Source: Bolinopsis microptera (lineage: Eukaryota; Ctenophora; Tentaculata; Lobata; Bolinopsidae). Taken from it: a stretch of 64,000 nucleotides of DNA. Shown here in pieces: positions 1 through 11,157 of the stretch (positions are counted from its first letter, which is position 1; each line of letters begins with the position of its first letter). The notes beneath the pieces are model-generated. The model did not search any database. It saw only the letters and a list, made by a program, of their open reading frames with translations, and was not told the DNA's origin. The stretch lies in contig NC_087079.1 of the NCBI RefSeq assembly GCF_026151205.1, positions 12,921,945-12,985,944 on the forward strand, read 5' to 3'. The translations under genes were made by a program, and so were the position numbers.

Positions 1-1942
1 ACGGTCATATCACGTGATCGATGTTAGTAGTACCTGTTCGATCATTGAAGGTGAGGATTGCCTCGATCTTTCGGTCTCAGCTTAAGTTCAACTCCGTAGT
101 CCGTAGGTCATGATTAGGGCTGTAAAACCAATTTAAATCGATTTCTCGTGCAACGTTGTACACGTGAGGAACAGTCACAAAAATGAATTGCTTACCTGCT
201 GTGTTTTGTCGTACTCTGCTCTCCGATCAAGTTCGATCAGTTGAGGTGAGGATTGCCTCGATCTTACGGTTTCAGCCCTAGGTCAAGAGCTGTAGAACCG
301 AAGGATCAATACAATATACCTACATGTTGGCGTTGCTTGTTGCTCGTATTAACTATAAAACATAAATTTTGAGGAATAAGGAATTGTTTATATGTTCTGA
401 AACCTAGTTAAATCGATTTTTTGTGCAATTTCTGATCAGAAACAGTCATCAAAATGAGTTAATAAAAAGGTAAATTTTTCGGTAAATTTTGAGTTTTCGT
501 TCAAATAAATATTTTGCTAAGAAGTAAGAACTTAAAAACGCGCATATTCAATCCTCGCGCGAATAAATCATAAGGAGGCGAATATTTTGCTAAGAAAGCG
601 TAGATTTAACTCTCGCGCAAATAAATTATAAGGAGGCGAATATTTTGCTAAGAATGCAAAGATTTCATTCTCGTGTAAACAAACTAAAAAGGAGCGTGCA
701 ACGCGCGTCAGACCGTTATTAGGCAAATATTTTTAAAAGAATTCGAGTAAAATCGATTGAAATATCACGAAGTTTTAAGTTTAGAGAGAAACTGGATCAT
801 CTGCATATCCATGATTGACGAATTAGTTATTTTACTGTTTACAAACATAACTTAGGTAATTCACAAGAAGTTTTCTTCGAGTTTGACAAAATATATTTTT
901 CAATATATTTCCCTGGTGGACTTCAGTGCGTGTTCAGAAGGTAGTCTACTTTAGTTCGGGTCAACTTACGGTCATATCACGTGATCGATGTTAGTAGTAC
1001 CTGTTCGATCATTGAAGGTGAGGATTGCCTCGATCTTTCGGTCTCAGCTTAAGTTCAACTCCGTAGTCCGTAGGTCATGATTAGGGCTGTAAAACCAATT
1101 TAAATCGATTTCTCGTGCAACGTTGTACACGTGAGGAACAGTCACAAAAATGAATTGCTTACCTGCTGTGTTTTGTCGTACTCTGCTCTCCGATCAAGTT
1201 CGATCAGTTGAGGTGAGGATTGCCTCGATCTTACGGTTTCAGCCCTAGGTCAAGAGCTGTAGAACCGAAGGATCAATAAAATATACCTACATGTTGGCGT
1301 TGCTTGTTGCTCGTATTAACTATAAAACATAAATTTTGAGGAATAAGGATTTGTTTATAGGTTCTGAAACCTAGTTAAATCGATTTTTTGTGCAATTTTA
1401 GGTCAGAAACAGTCATCAAAATAAATTAATTAGACGGTCAATTTCTCGGTAAATTTTGAGCTTTCGTTCAGATAAATATTTTGCTAAGAACTGCGCGAAC
1501 ATATAAAACACACATTGAATCCTCTCGCAAATAAATTATAAGGTGGCGAATATTTCCCTAAGGAAGCGAAGATTTATTTGGGTCGCGCAAATAATTATAA
1601 GGATGCGAATATTTTGCTAATAATGCGAAGATTGCATTCTCGCGTAAACAAACCAAAAAGGGGCGTGCAACGCGCGTCAAACTGTTTGGCAATTATTTTT
1701 TCAAGAATGCGCGAGTAAATCGATTTAAAATATTACGGAGTTTTAAGTTTAGAGAGAAACTGGATCATTTGCATATCCATGATTGACGAATTAGTTATTT
1801 TACTGTTTACAAACATAACTTAGGTAATTCACAAAAAGTTTTCTTCGAATTTGACAGAATTCCCTGGTGGACTTCAGTGCGTGTTCTGAAGGTAGTTGAC
1901 TTTAGTTCGGGTCAACTTACGGTCATATCACGTGATCGATGT
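1..1942. repeat. Tandem duplication, 951-967 bp unit
   Basis: The sequence beginning ACGGTCATATCACGTGATCG at 1 recurs at 968 and, for only 24 bases, at 1919. Units are 967 and 951 bp and differ by scattered substitutions and small indels. Each unit holds two internal copies of a shorter motif (TGAGGATTGCCTCGATCTT) and a run of the GCGAATATTTTGCTAAGAA motif that forms a true satellite near 3.4 kb. There is no credible coding frame. The array probably continues left of the window because unit one begins at base 1. Confidence 0.9.
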
Positions 1943-3329
1943 CATGAGGGGTTATTCGGAATCAGCGTTCGAAAATACACCGATTGAAGTTGGTTTAAAC
2001 AGTTGTAGAACAATCTCGAGGCGTCCATCTCTCAATCTTCAGGTATCCACTGATTTCACAGCAAAAATTTCTGGTCAATAACAGCATGAATCGTAAAGCT
2101 CTGGGTGAATATATTCGGGGCGACGTAAAACGTGCCGTCTGCAATCCAGTTGCTACCATGCCAGCGTAGCAAGGTTCCGGGCTGTAGAGAAGGCAACGAC
2201 TCGTACATTCCTATCTGTCTTCCCGCCGAAGATAACAAAGGGCTGGTCCCGTCTCGTGGAGGTGCATGTAGAAGGAAGGAGGAATTCTTCTGAGGTCTTC
2301 GCTTCAGAGTGCTGTGCAGATCCGGACGCCTTGGCTCTACTGCCTTGGGCTGTTCAGCAGCTTTCCGCTTCAGTGCATGCTCGGCTCACATCCTTGGATA
2401 CGAGAACCAGCCCCTTTTGGACCTGGCTCACGTCCGTTATGTGAACACATGCCGAGAGCTCAAACACTTCTCAAACACAACTACTTACTAAACTGTCATG
2501 TGAATAATATGGATCACATCACAAATGATACGTCACTGATTGGGCCATGTCATGTGATACCTAGCTGTGGGAGGCCGGAATGAGAGGTTCCTAGTTGTCG
2601 GTCACCGCTAAGTTCTAACACTAAAGTTCGCTAGGTAGATTCGCTACTGTCCAATTGTTTAAATTTTGTTGTTTCTAGCGGAGTAAAGTCTAAGTCATAG
2701 GTACCGCACTCTAGTTCGGAAAATGATGTTTTGTTAAACAAATCGAAGCGGTTACTGTTAGGTAGGTAGTCGTACTCGTACACAGTTATAATTAACAAGT
2801 TAACATCAACTAAAGTTTAATTGGATTTGGTAAATATAAACACACTTTAACTTTGAGCGTGTGTTTTAGACCTCATTATAACCGGCATTAGTGCAATAAT
2901 TCGTACTGTGGTTTGATATTTGAAACGGGATGAAGTTTAGATTTTTAACTGCTAACACTATAAAAGTAATCTTTCGCACTACACTGACTACAGAATGTGT
3001 CGCACTACAATCCAGGTAGCGTACTCTATTATATTCAGTGCGACACAATATCCTATCTAATTTCCAAGTTCAGGTCAGATCCTATCCTTCTTTTGGATCA
3101 TAAACTCATCAAGTGATTCGTCAGGCCGGTTCACGTTACTTATTTCGAAGTGATCTTGTGGACGCGATTCGTCGGTCACGTTATGTATTTCGATCCACTG
3201 ATCATAATTCCTTCGGGTCAGTTCAATCGTATACGTATCCACGTATACAGTATGTGATCCACTGCAGAGTCGTAAGCAGCATATGATCCTAATTCCTATC
3301 ACAAATGAAGTTATGTAAAATATAAGGTG
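1943..3329. other. Intergenic, no gene recognised
   Basis: Short open frames on both strands (longest 89 codons near 2314-2583) overlap each other and resemble no family I know. There are no splice-bounded exons, no tRNA and no clear repeat. The left edge is the abrupt end of the 951-967 bp tandem repeat. Confidence 0.5.
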
Positions 3330-3800
3330 GCAAAGATTTTCCTAAGAAAGCGTACCTAGATTTAACTCTCCCGCAAATAAATTATAAGGCGGCAAATATT
3401 ATGCTAAGAAAGCGTAGATTTAACTCTCCCGCAAATAAATTATAAGGTGGCGAATATTTTGCTAAGAAAGCGTAGATTTAACTCTCGCGCAAATAAATTA
3501 TAAGGTGGCGAATATTTTGCTAAGAAAGCGTAGATTTAACTCTCGCGCAAATAAATTATAAGGAGGCGAATATTTTGCTAAGAATGCGAAGATTTCATTC
3601 TCGCGTAAACAAACTGAAAAGAAGCGTGCAGCGCGCGTCTGACCGTTTGGCAAATATTTTGCTAAGAATGCGCATTTTCCTAACGTAAAATTCGCCTCCT
3701 TATGAAATAATTGCATCATCACGCGCAGCCTGGCAAATACATCATAACACGGCGCATATTTTGCTAAGATGGCAAATATTTCGTTAGCGCGGCAATTATT
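3330..3800. repeat. 58 bp satellite array plus degenerate units
   Basis: Units start at 3386, 3444, 3502 and 3560, exactly 58 bp apart, with the core GGCGAATATTTTGCTAAGAA followed by an AT-rich spacer ending in AAATAAATTAT. Degenerate copies of the core continue to about 3800. The minus strand is open across the array (3498-3815), but the peptide is itself a repeat and is explained by the array. The same motif occurs inside each 951-967 bp unit at the left end of the window. Confidence 0.88.
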
Positions 3801-5022
3801 TGCGTAACATGGCAATGTTGCAACCCGGGAGGGGGCTTATGTAAATGTTGTTACGCGATATTTTTCATAAATAAAGTGATTCTCATCCCTTTTTATGTTA
3901 TTAAAAAATTTGTAGACTATTCTTTGTACCTAACTGAGGATTGAAAGTTTGAGAAAGGACCATGGTCATTAACCGTGCTACCCATTTCCACAGATAGCCT
4001 GTTACAAATGTTGGAGACAATTTAAATCGCAGGTCCGGGACTCTAGAGAGGCGTCCTAAAATACAGGACTACTTAAAGTTGCAATTGGAGAAAGCGAAAC
4101 TGTTTTAAAGCACATAAATAGCGGGTCCAGGACTCTTGGACGTGAGACTCTAGGCTAGTCGGCGTCGAGCCGTGAAAAAACAGGGCTCGTGGGCGTTTGC
4201 AAAACATTACGGAGATAGGACCCTAACCCTAATTTATGTACAAAAACAAAATAACAGTGACATCAATTGAAAATATGAGAATTTTCGCGAGTCCTTTTTT
4301 TTCATGTCTCACGCCCTAATCATAACAACAGCAACACAGTCAAATAAAGTCAAAATATATTGAGTAAGTGTGTGACCTCGTTGTACCTCATTTAACAATG
4401 TGTAGTGATAACATGATACCATGATTCCCACAACTTGCAGTGCAGTGTGCACATGTTTTCAAGTTCGCATTTCTACGAGTAAGGACTGTAGAGCAGTAGA
4501 GTGTAGGGCTGTATTGCGTGAAGTGTAGGCCTGTTATAATAGTCTGGGGCAATGATACACAACTGAGTATAATGAAAGTGTGTTCGAAGTATTATCACAG
4601 GAACATGTAGATTATATAACAATATATCCTGAGAGATAACAAAGTTAAGGTAAAAGTATATAAGCCAAAGGTCCTATAATATAAACTAAAGGCATAATAA
4701 TATATAGAACTGGAAATATATAAGCAACATCTCTAACAAGTAGAAAAAGGTTACATACATGCTACATGAAGAGGTCTCCTCCTAGTCGTTGGAGTGGTCT
4801 GCATCACACACGTTCCTCCATTCCACTCAGTTTAGGGCTAACTGTTTTACTGCGTCTCTGCTGATGTTATCGACACCTGTAAAGTCAGCCGCATCATCGA
4901 GTACACAGGCCATCCAACCTTGATGGCTATGTGCATATACCTTTTTCTTTTTTTCTTTTTTTAATCTTTTTTAAAATAATTCTTTTGTTTCAGCTATCAG
5001 TTATTTTGTAGGTGTTAGTAGA
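3801..5022. other. Intergenic, no gene recognised
   Basis: AT-rich DNA without a convincing open frame, exon or RNA gene. A T-rich tract lies near 4950-4985. Confidence 0.5.
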
Positions 5023-5342
5023 ACTAGCAGGAACCCGTCTAACCCTAAAATGGTGTCAAGACTCAAGAGACTAAAACAATTATTACCTATTTAATTCGCA
5101 TTTTTGACACCACTTGGGGTACCAAATTTTGGGCTCTAAAACTCCTATTTCTTGGCCAATTTTTTATTTTTTCATGCTGATTTGGAGGCCATTAAAGCAT
5201 TTGACCCAGTCAAAAAAGTTTCAGTTGTATATCTTTTACGGTTTTTGCAGAAATTCGCGTTAAAGTTGATGCCGTGGTGTCAGTAAAATGGCACAGATAA
5301 ATATATATATATATATCGTCTCGCTTTATATATAGTAAGATG
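5023..5342. mobile_element. 320 bp dispersed element, copy 1
   Basis: Begins ACTAGCAGGAACCCG and ends TATATATAGTAAGATGT. A second copy of exactly the same length and orientation lies at 22064-22383 in a UPF2 intron, with only scattered differences. It has no coding capacity and no terminal inverted repeats. The start and the AT-rich tail recall 3' ends of RTE-type retroposons and SINEs, but the family is not established. A longer (TA)n run near 5300 distinguishes this copy. Confidence 0.8.
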
Positions 5343-5846
5343 TGGAAGAGATAAGCAGGGATCCCGGAAACAGTCGGCCGTTTAATCCGTCGCCAAACAT
5401 ACCTTATCGAACGCTTTTTGACAGGACATCCCGCATTAAAAACCATCTATTATCCGAAATCTTTTCATCTTTTTTGGGAGATTTTCAATACAGTAAGCAA
5501 TAAAAGTAGTTGTTAAGCAGTGAAAATGTATATTATTTTGATAGCAAATCGACAAAGTCATAATTAAAGAAATACGTGAAAAATAATAAAAGTTACCTAA
5601 ATTTTTGTCCGAAAATATGGTGTTTTTTTCGAAAACCACCGACTTTCTTACCTTTTAAATGTCTCGTAAGGTATACAAATTTTCTTTAAAATATTTCTTA
5701 TCTAGAGCAGATTTCATCGAAATCAAAAATACAATACATCAAATATTTCGTCCCGTATTGAAAAGGTAAATTGATTTTAAAGCTTAATAAACTTCTAGTG
5801 AAATGTGACATGCACACAGCAATAGTAGGAAGACAAAAAGTAACGT
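5343..5846. other. 3' flank of the first MFS gene
   Basis: AT-rich DNA between the dispersed element and the stop codon of the minus-strand transporter. Small open frames are not supported by homology. It probably includes the transporter 3' UTR. Confidence 0.45.
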
Positions 5847-7280
5847 TCATGTGTCTTTCATCACGACATCCTTCGTCTCTTTTTTGAATATTAACGCCAT
5901 CACAAATCCCAAGACCGAAGCAATCAAGATCAGTCCTGTCACGATATGAGGGTCCATGTAGTAGAAAACGCTAACAATACCAGAACCAAGGACGCCACCA
6001 ATTTTCCCACAGCCGTTAATAAAACCTGTGGCAGTGGTTCGAATGTTTGTGGGGAAGGTCTCAGGAAATATTATCCAGAGGATTGCATTAATGAAACCCC
6101 CGAAGAAGTTTACCGCTGAGATGACGAAAACAGTAATTGTGCTGTTTACACAAAAGAACATAGCAGCTATGAAAATCATTAAAAAGAAACCCGGAATTCT
6201 CAGGGATAGGCGACGTCCCAGACAAGCTGCGGAAACTGTAGCCAGTATATTCCCAACGACCAGTAGAACGGTGCTAATAGTTAGTTTAACCAGTTCTTCT
6301 TGATCAAGAATTGAACAAGTCCGTGTTGAATGGTTTCTGGACCCCGAACTGCATCCGTTCTTTATAATCAGAGGCTGGTAAAGGAAAAACGCAAACCCAA
6401 TGAGGACGTTACAAGAATATAGGACAGATAGAGTTACCATAGATCTCCTATGCTGAGAGCCAAAAATGACCGAATAAGAACCAAGATCTTCATTTCTTGA
6501 GCATGTTAACTTTAAGTCAGATGGAAGATGCTTCTTGTTAAGCTTGGCCATAAATCTAACAGATTGAAGTGCTTTATCGTGTTGCCCACTGACCAGAAAA
6601 TAACGAGGCGAGCCGGGAAGAAAAAATGTCAAAGCTAGAGCAGGAATAAAGGGTAAAGACATTACTATTATAAACCAACGCCAACCTATGTTATTCAACG
6701 TTAACCATGCAATAAAGTGGACTAACGCAGCAGCTGACGAAGTCACAATATTAAACATTGTCATCCCAATCAGGCGGTCCTTACTTTCAGAGAATTCCGT
6801 TGCGTAGCAAAGAATACAGTTCAAATTAGTTCCAATACAGGCTCCAGTGATACTCCGAAAAACTATGAAGACCCATTTATTTGGAGCAAGTGCACTGGTT
6901 ATTGTAGCTAAAGTCATTACGACCATTGACCATTTAAGAACCAATTTTCTTCCAAATTTATCAGAGATCTTTCCGAATGCTACAGCAAAGATTGCGTAGA
7001 AGATAAAAACTGACATGCTGACAGCGCCTTCAAATGTGAGTGACAACTTCCACTCACATCTTTGGAGCGGGAGTATAACTGCAATCATACCTATTTCTGC
7101 AATGTCGGAAACTGAAAGCAATCCAGTTAGAAGCCAATACAAATACTGAGCAGGTCCTCGACCTATTATCTTGTACACTTCATCAAGATCCAGCTCTTTT
7201 TCATCATCTTCCGTAGGTTCTCTTTCAGTTGTTATCGACCCGTAATCTTCGTTCCCTTTGTCTAAAAGAGTTTCTGCCAT
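5847..7280 (-). CDS. SVOP-like MFS transporter, copy 1
   Basis: A 477-residue, twelve-pass major facilitator protein. It is likely a transporter of small organic molecules in a vesicle or plasma membrane; the substrate cannot be read from sequence. The cytoplasmic N-terminus ends in DLDEVYKIIGRGPAQYLYWL (31-50), matching the start of SV2-related proteins. MFS motif A is GKISDKFGRK (103-112). The CEW loop, PGSPRYFLVSG and the late FPETFPTNIRTTATGF loop also match SVOP. A luminal loop carries several Cys residues. The start at 7280 is chosen because it gives the same length and N-terminus as the divergent copy at 8586; a further in-frame upstream stretch reaches 7346 but lacks family similarity. 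The coding region is a single exon and an acceptor-like ACAG lies just upstream, so a 5' UTR exon is likely. Confidence 0.9.
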   Translation of the reverse strand: MAETLLDKGNEDYGSITTEREPTEDDEKELDLDEVYKIIGRGPAQYLYWLLTGLLSVSDIAEIGMIAVILPLQRCEWKLSLTFEGAVSMSVFIFYAIFAVAFGKISDKFGRKLVLKWSMVVMTLATITSALAPNKWVFIVFRSITGACIGTNLNCILCYATEFSESKDRLIGMTMFNIVTSSAAALVHFIAWLTLNNIGWRWFIIVMSLPFIPALALTFFLPGSPRYFLVSGQHDKALQSVRFMAKLNKKHLPSDLKLTCSRNEDLGSYSVIFGSQHRRSMVTLSVLYSCNVLIGFAFFLYQPLIIKNGCSSGSRNHSTRTCSILDQEELVKLTISTVLLVVGNILATVSAACLGRRLSLRIPGFFLMIFIAAMFFCVNSTITVFVISAVNFFGGFINAILWIIFPETFPTNIRTTATGFINGCGKIGGVLGSGIVSVFYYMDPHIVTGLILIASVLGFVMALIFKKETKDVVMKDT

Positions 7281-7494
7281 CTCTGTACTCTGTAGAATAG
7301 TTATTGAAGACAAGTAACAATTTAAGTCTATAACATGTATCAGCAAATTTAGAAACGCATTGATTTTGGCAGAAGTGATGGATCAATCAGCGTCAATAAC
7401 AGGCCAGTATGTCTGCAAAATTGGATGCCCAAAAAAATTAATCCAGGCTGAACTCAAAGAAATAAATAAATAAAACAAAAATTTATAAAATTTT

Positions 7495-7650
7495 TCAGCA
7501 AAAGTAACAACTACCAACATAAAGGACCGCAATAGCAGTGCTCAATGTAAGTGTTAATGTACGCTCAACATTGCGGACACACAAATTAAAGTAAGATGAG
7601 CGAATGGGATAGTACTGTTCGTTTTTTAAATCCATCAGTGTTTCTTCCAT
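7495..7650 (-). pseudogene. Truncated third SVOP-like 5' end
   Basis: An ATG at 7650 opens a 51-codon frame whose first codons read MEETLMDLKNEQY, clearly related to MEETLLDKKHGEY of the gene at 8586. The upstream flank (about 7651-7776) is an inverted copy of 8481-8585, including AAAGAAATGTTAAACT just before the start. After about 13 codons the similarity ends and the frame stops at 7495 without membrane segments. It is either the start of a lost gene or an alternative first exon for the transporter starting at 7280. Confidence 0.6.
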
Positions 7651-8585
7651 ACCTGCAATTTCAGTTTAACATTTCTTTATAAAAACTAGGGCCGGGGGGT
7701 GGAGGGATCATTATCATTTCCCTATAAAAATGTTTGAACTCCAGCTCCATTGCTTAATGGTGAAAATAGTAAAAAATTATATGTCATCTTAGTATTCCAA
7801 TCATAAATTGCGAACTCGTGTCGGGCTATCTGGATACTGTCCAACGTTTTCGCCGTCCTCTAGTTAGCAAATACAGCTATATTTTAGCTCTATTATATGG
7901 AGTATATTATATGGAGTATAATATTAGTATCAGAAATATATAATATATATATATTTTTTTTTCTATTTTGACTAAATCTTGACCCATTTCGACCGAAAAA
8001 TAATGAAAATGATACCTATTTTGCCCATTTATTCTCAAATTTTGGTCAAATATATATTCATCAGAGGTATGACCGCGTTTTATACCGCATTTAACAATGT
8101 GCAGCGAGCACACGTGTAAACAGTCTGTTTACAAAGTTTTAGGTCCGGCTATATTAGCTCTTCGTTACACATAGTTAGATGTGGTGTACAGTGTACACAC
8201 AATGTTGTGCACACAATTAATTGTACAATATATAACCTGGTCTTTGTTAGTTATTATAGGAAAACTTCCTCTTTAACTTAACTCATCGTCTCCATGGTTA
8301 CTCGTATTACAGATGTTCAAAGTTTTACTCCCGCTTTATACTTTTATACAATTGAATTATTTCGACCTTTGTTTATGAGACAAACCTTTAAGTTTAGATG
8401 ACATCATGGCAGGAATTGTTAGACTTTTTGTTTCTTAAGCTTAATTTTTACCATCGCTAATTTGACAGCACATTCGTTTCTTTACTATTTTCACCATTAA
8501 GTAAAGTAGTCCAAACATTTTAATAGGAAAACGGCAAGCCCCTCCTCAACATTTTATAAAGAAATGTTAAACTAAAATTACAGAG
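7651..8585. promoter_or_regulatory. Divergent intergenic region of the MFS pair
   Basis: The ends of this region are inverted copies of each other: about 7651-7776 on the minus strand matches 8481-8585 on the plus strand, each running into a transporter ATG. The centre (about 7790-8480) is AT-rich and not duplicated. The arrangement suggests a shared or duplicated promoter driving the two genes in opposite directions. No specific binding sites are claimed. Both arms end in acceptor-like CAG close to the ATG, so the real transcription starts may lie further out. Confidence 0.5.
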
Positions 8586-10019
8586 ATGGAAGAAACTCTA
8601 TTAGACAAAAAGCACGGAGAGTATGGGTCCACCACGACTGAAAAAGCACCTGAGGATGATGATGAAAAGGAGTTGGATCTTGATGAAGTGTACAAGATAA
8701 TAGGTCGAGGACCTGCTCAATATTTGTATTGGCTTCTAACTGGACTTCTTTCAGTTTCCGACTTGTCGGAAATATGTATAATTGCAGTTATAATCCCGCT
8801 CCAAAGATGTGAGTGGAAGTTGTCACCCGCATTTGAAGGTGCTGTCAGCATGTCAGTTTTTATATTCTACGCTATTTTCGCTATAGTATTTGGGAAGATC
8901 TCTGATAAATTTGGAAGAAAATTGGTTCTTAAATGGTCGATGATCATAATGACTATAGCCACAATAACCAGTGCACTTTCTCCAAATAAATGGGTCTTCA
9001 TAGTTGTTCGGAGTGTCACTGGAGCCTGTATTGGAACCAACATAAACTGTATAATTTGCTATGCAACGGAATTCTCTGAGAGTAAGGACCGCCTGATTGG
9101 GATGACAATGTTTAATATTGTTGCTGCGTCATCCTACGCCTTACTGTACTTTATTGCCTGGTTAATGTTAAATAGCATAGGTTGGCGTTGGTTTATAATA
9201 GTTATGTCTTTACCCTTGATTCCTGCTCTAGCTTTAACATTCTTACTTCCCGGCTCCCCTCGGTATTTTCTGGTCAGCGGACAAGATGATAAAGTGGTTC
9301 AATCTGTTAGGTTTATGGCTAAACTTAACAAGAAGCATCTCCCATCTGATTTAAAGTTATCATGCTCAAGAAAAGAAGATCTTGGTTCTTATTCTGTCAT
9401 TTTTGGTCCTCAACATAAGAGATCTACGGTAACTCTATCTGTCCTTTACTTTTGTAGTGTCTTTTTAACGTTTGCTTTCATCCTTTACCAGCCTCTGATT
9501 ATAAAGAACGGATGTAGTTCAGCTCCAAGAAACCAATCAACACGGACTTGTTCCATACTTACTCAAGAAGAACTGATCAAACTAGCAATTAGCACGGCTC
9601 CATTTGCTGTTGGGAATATACTGGCTACAGTTTCAGCGGCTTTTCTCGGACGTCGTTTATCCCTTAGAATATCTAGTTTCATATTTATTTTTGTCATAGC
9701 TGCCCTGTTTCTCTGTATGAACAGCACAGTTACTGTTTTCCTCGTATCAGCGGCTAACTTCTTCGGGGGTTTCATTAATGCACTCCTCTGGATAATATTC
9801 CCTGAGACCTTCCCCACAAACATTCGGACCACTGCCACGGGATTTATAAACAGCGCTGGAAAGATTGGCGGGGTTCTCGGTACTGGCAGTGTTAGTGTCT
9901 TCTACTACATGGATCCTAATATTGTTACTGGACTGCTTTTTACTGCTTCAGTTTTGGGATTTATTATGACTTTGATATACAACAGGGAGACGAAAGATGT
10001 TGTGATGAAAGACACATAG
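8586..10019 (+). CDS. SVOP-like MFS transporter, copy 2
   Basis: 477 residues, the same length as the minus-strand gene at 5847-7280 and near-identical over most of its length. It shares motif A (GKISDKFGRK, 103-112), the CEW loop, PGSPRYFLVSG and the FPETFPTNIRTTATGF loop. Twelve hydrophobic segments are seen. Differences concentrate in the transmembrane helices and the N-terminal acidic tail. TTACAG sits two bases before the ATG, suggesting that a 5' UTR intron ends there. The head-to-head layout with inverted flanks indicates one inverted duplication. Function is inferred from the SV2/SVOP family only; no substrate is implied. Confidence 0.9.
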   Translation: MEETLLDKKHGEYGSTTTEKAPEDDDEKELDLDEVYKIIGRGPAQYLYWLLTGLLSVSDLSEICIIAVIIPLQRCEWKLSPAFEGAVSMSVFIFYAIFAIVFGKISDKFGRKLVLKWSMIIMTIATITSALSPNKWVFIVVRSVTGACIGTNINCIICYATEFSESKDRLIGMTMFNIVAASSYALLYFIAWLMLNSIGWRWFIIVMSLPLIPALALTFLLPGSPRYFLVSGQDDKVVQSVRFMAKLNKKHLPSDLKLSCSRKEDLGSYSVIFGPQHKRSTVTLSVLYFCSVFLTFAFILYQPLIIKNGCSSAPRNQSTRTCSILTQEELIKLAISTAPFAVGNILATVSAAFLGRRLSLRISSFIFIFVIAALFLCMNSTVTVFLVSAANFFGGFINALLWIIFPETFPTNIRTTATGFINSAGKIGGVLGTGSVSVFYYMDPNIVTGLLFTASVLGFIMTLIYNRETKDVVMKDT

Positions 10020-11157
10020 AACTTTCTTGGTTATGGACCAACACTATTCCAGTGGTGATTAGGAAACATACCTGACGAATTTTATTTTCTCGCAGTTTCC
10101 GCCACGGAAAATTATCTTTAGTAGTTTAAGCATTGGTAGAAATGACAATATGGCAACTTAGAGGAAAACAATATATTTACATTGGCCAAATGTTTGTATT
10201 ATTACTAAATGTTGAAACTCTTAAATTGACTTTTCGTTTATAGGGAAATAATCATAAAAATAACATAGATTGATAAAATCATATAGATTATCAATTATGA
10301 GTCACAACAAGAATTGCGCCCGTTGTTTCGTTTTGGCGGACGCTAGATTTCCATTTCACATTTACTATAAATTTAAGTATAAGCTCCAATCAGCTCACTT
10401 CAGTCTTCATGATAATAATATTGATAAATTATGCATTAAGTACAGGAATTGAGGAAACACTTGAAATTCAGTTCAATTGCCAAAGAACTTAACTTGTAAA
10501 GCAAAGAACTTAAATTGTAAGCAAAGGTAACTATACTCGTGTACACATCAATACACTACGCGTGCCACGTACAAATTGGGCTTATAACCTAATATTATAC
10601 ATTACATCGTATACATTAAAACACAGTTGCGCCGCGCATTCATAGATCACAGGCTATCTATACATCACATCTCCGCAAGCAATCCTCGCGCGCGCAACTT
10701 TTTCGTTGCATGGTTACTAACGGAAGTAAGGAAGGACTGACGACATATTCAGACCCACCTACTGCAATCTCCAAAATCCACGTTTTTCTGCAAAAACGTC
10801 CATTCGTAACCTTTCACTATTGCCTTTTTTCAAAAGGGTGAAAAGGAAAAAATATAAAGCACTGTTTCGCCTATCATTAAAATGTTTGAATCAGAATGGA
10901 AGTTATACAGTTCGTCGATTTTTATTCATATAATAAAAATTATGAAAAACGATACAATCAGATAATGAAAATACAGTCTGAATTACTGTCGCGTTATTCA
11001 TCAATTTTCCTGATATGACAAGTGTCATGGTTGTCATCTTATGTTTTCCAGACCAAAGTTTTATGTGTATGCTGCTGCTTCACGCATGTTTCCTGCCTCC
11101 ACTAGGTCTTCCTTGTTATGGTATTGTGTAGACGTGTCTAGATTATCTCAAATATAC
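10020..11157. other. Intergenic between convergent genes
   Basis: Contains the 3' end of the plus-strand transporter and, on the other strand, the 3' end of receptor gene A. A 60-codon frame at 10270-10452 and others have no recognisable similarity. No repeat or RNA gene was found. Confidence 0.5.

Noticed and set aside
2309..2583. Overlapping plus-strand frames near 2.3-2.6 kb
   Set aside because: Several frames are open together, with no homology or splice support.
3498..3815. Open frame of 105 codons on the minus strand
   Set aside because: The peptide is the translation of the 58 bp satellite and degenerates with it.
6028..9838. 91-codon frames opposite both transporters
   Set aside because: Antisense shadows of the conserved MFS coding sequence, present in both copies for that reason.
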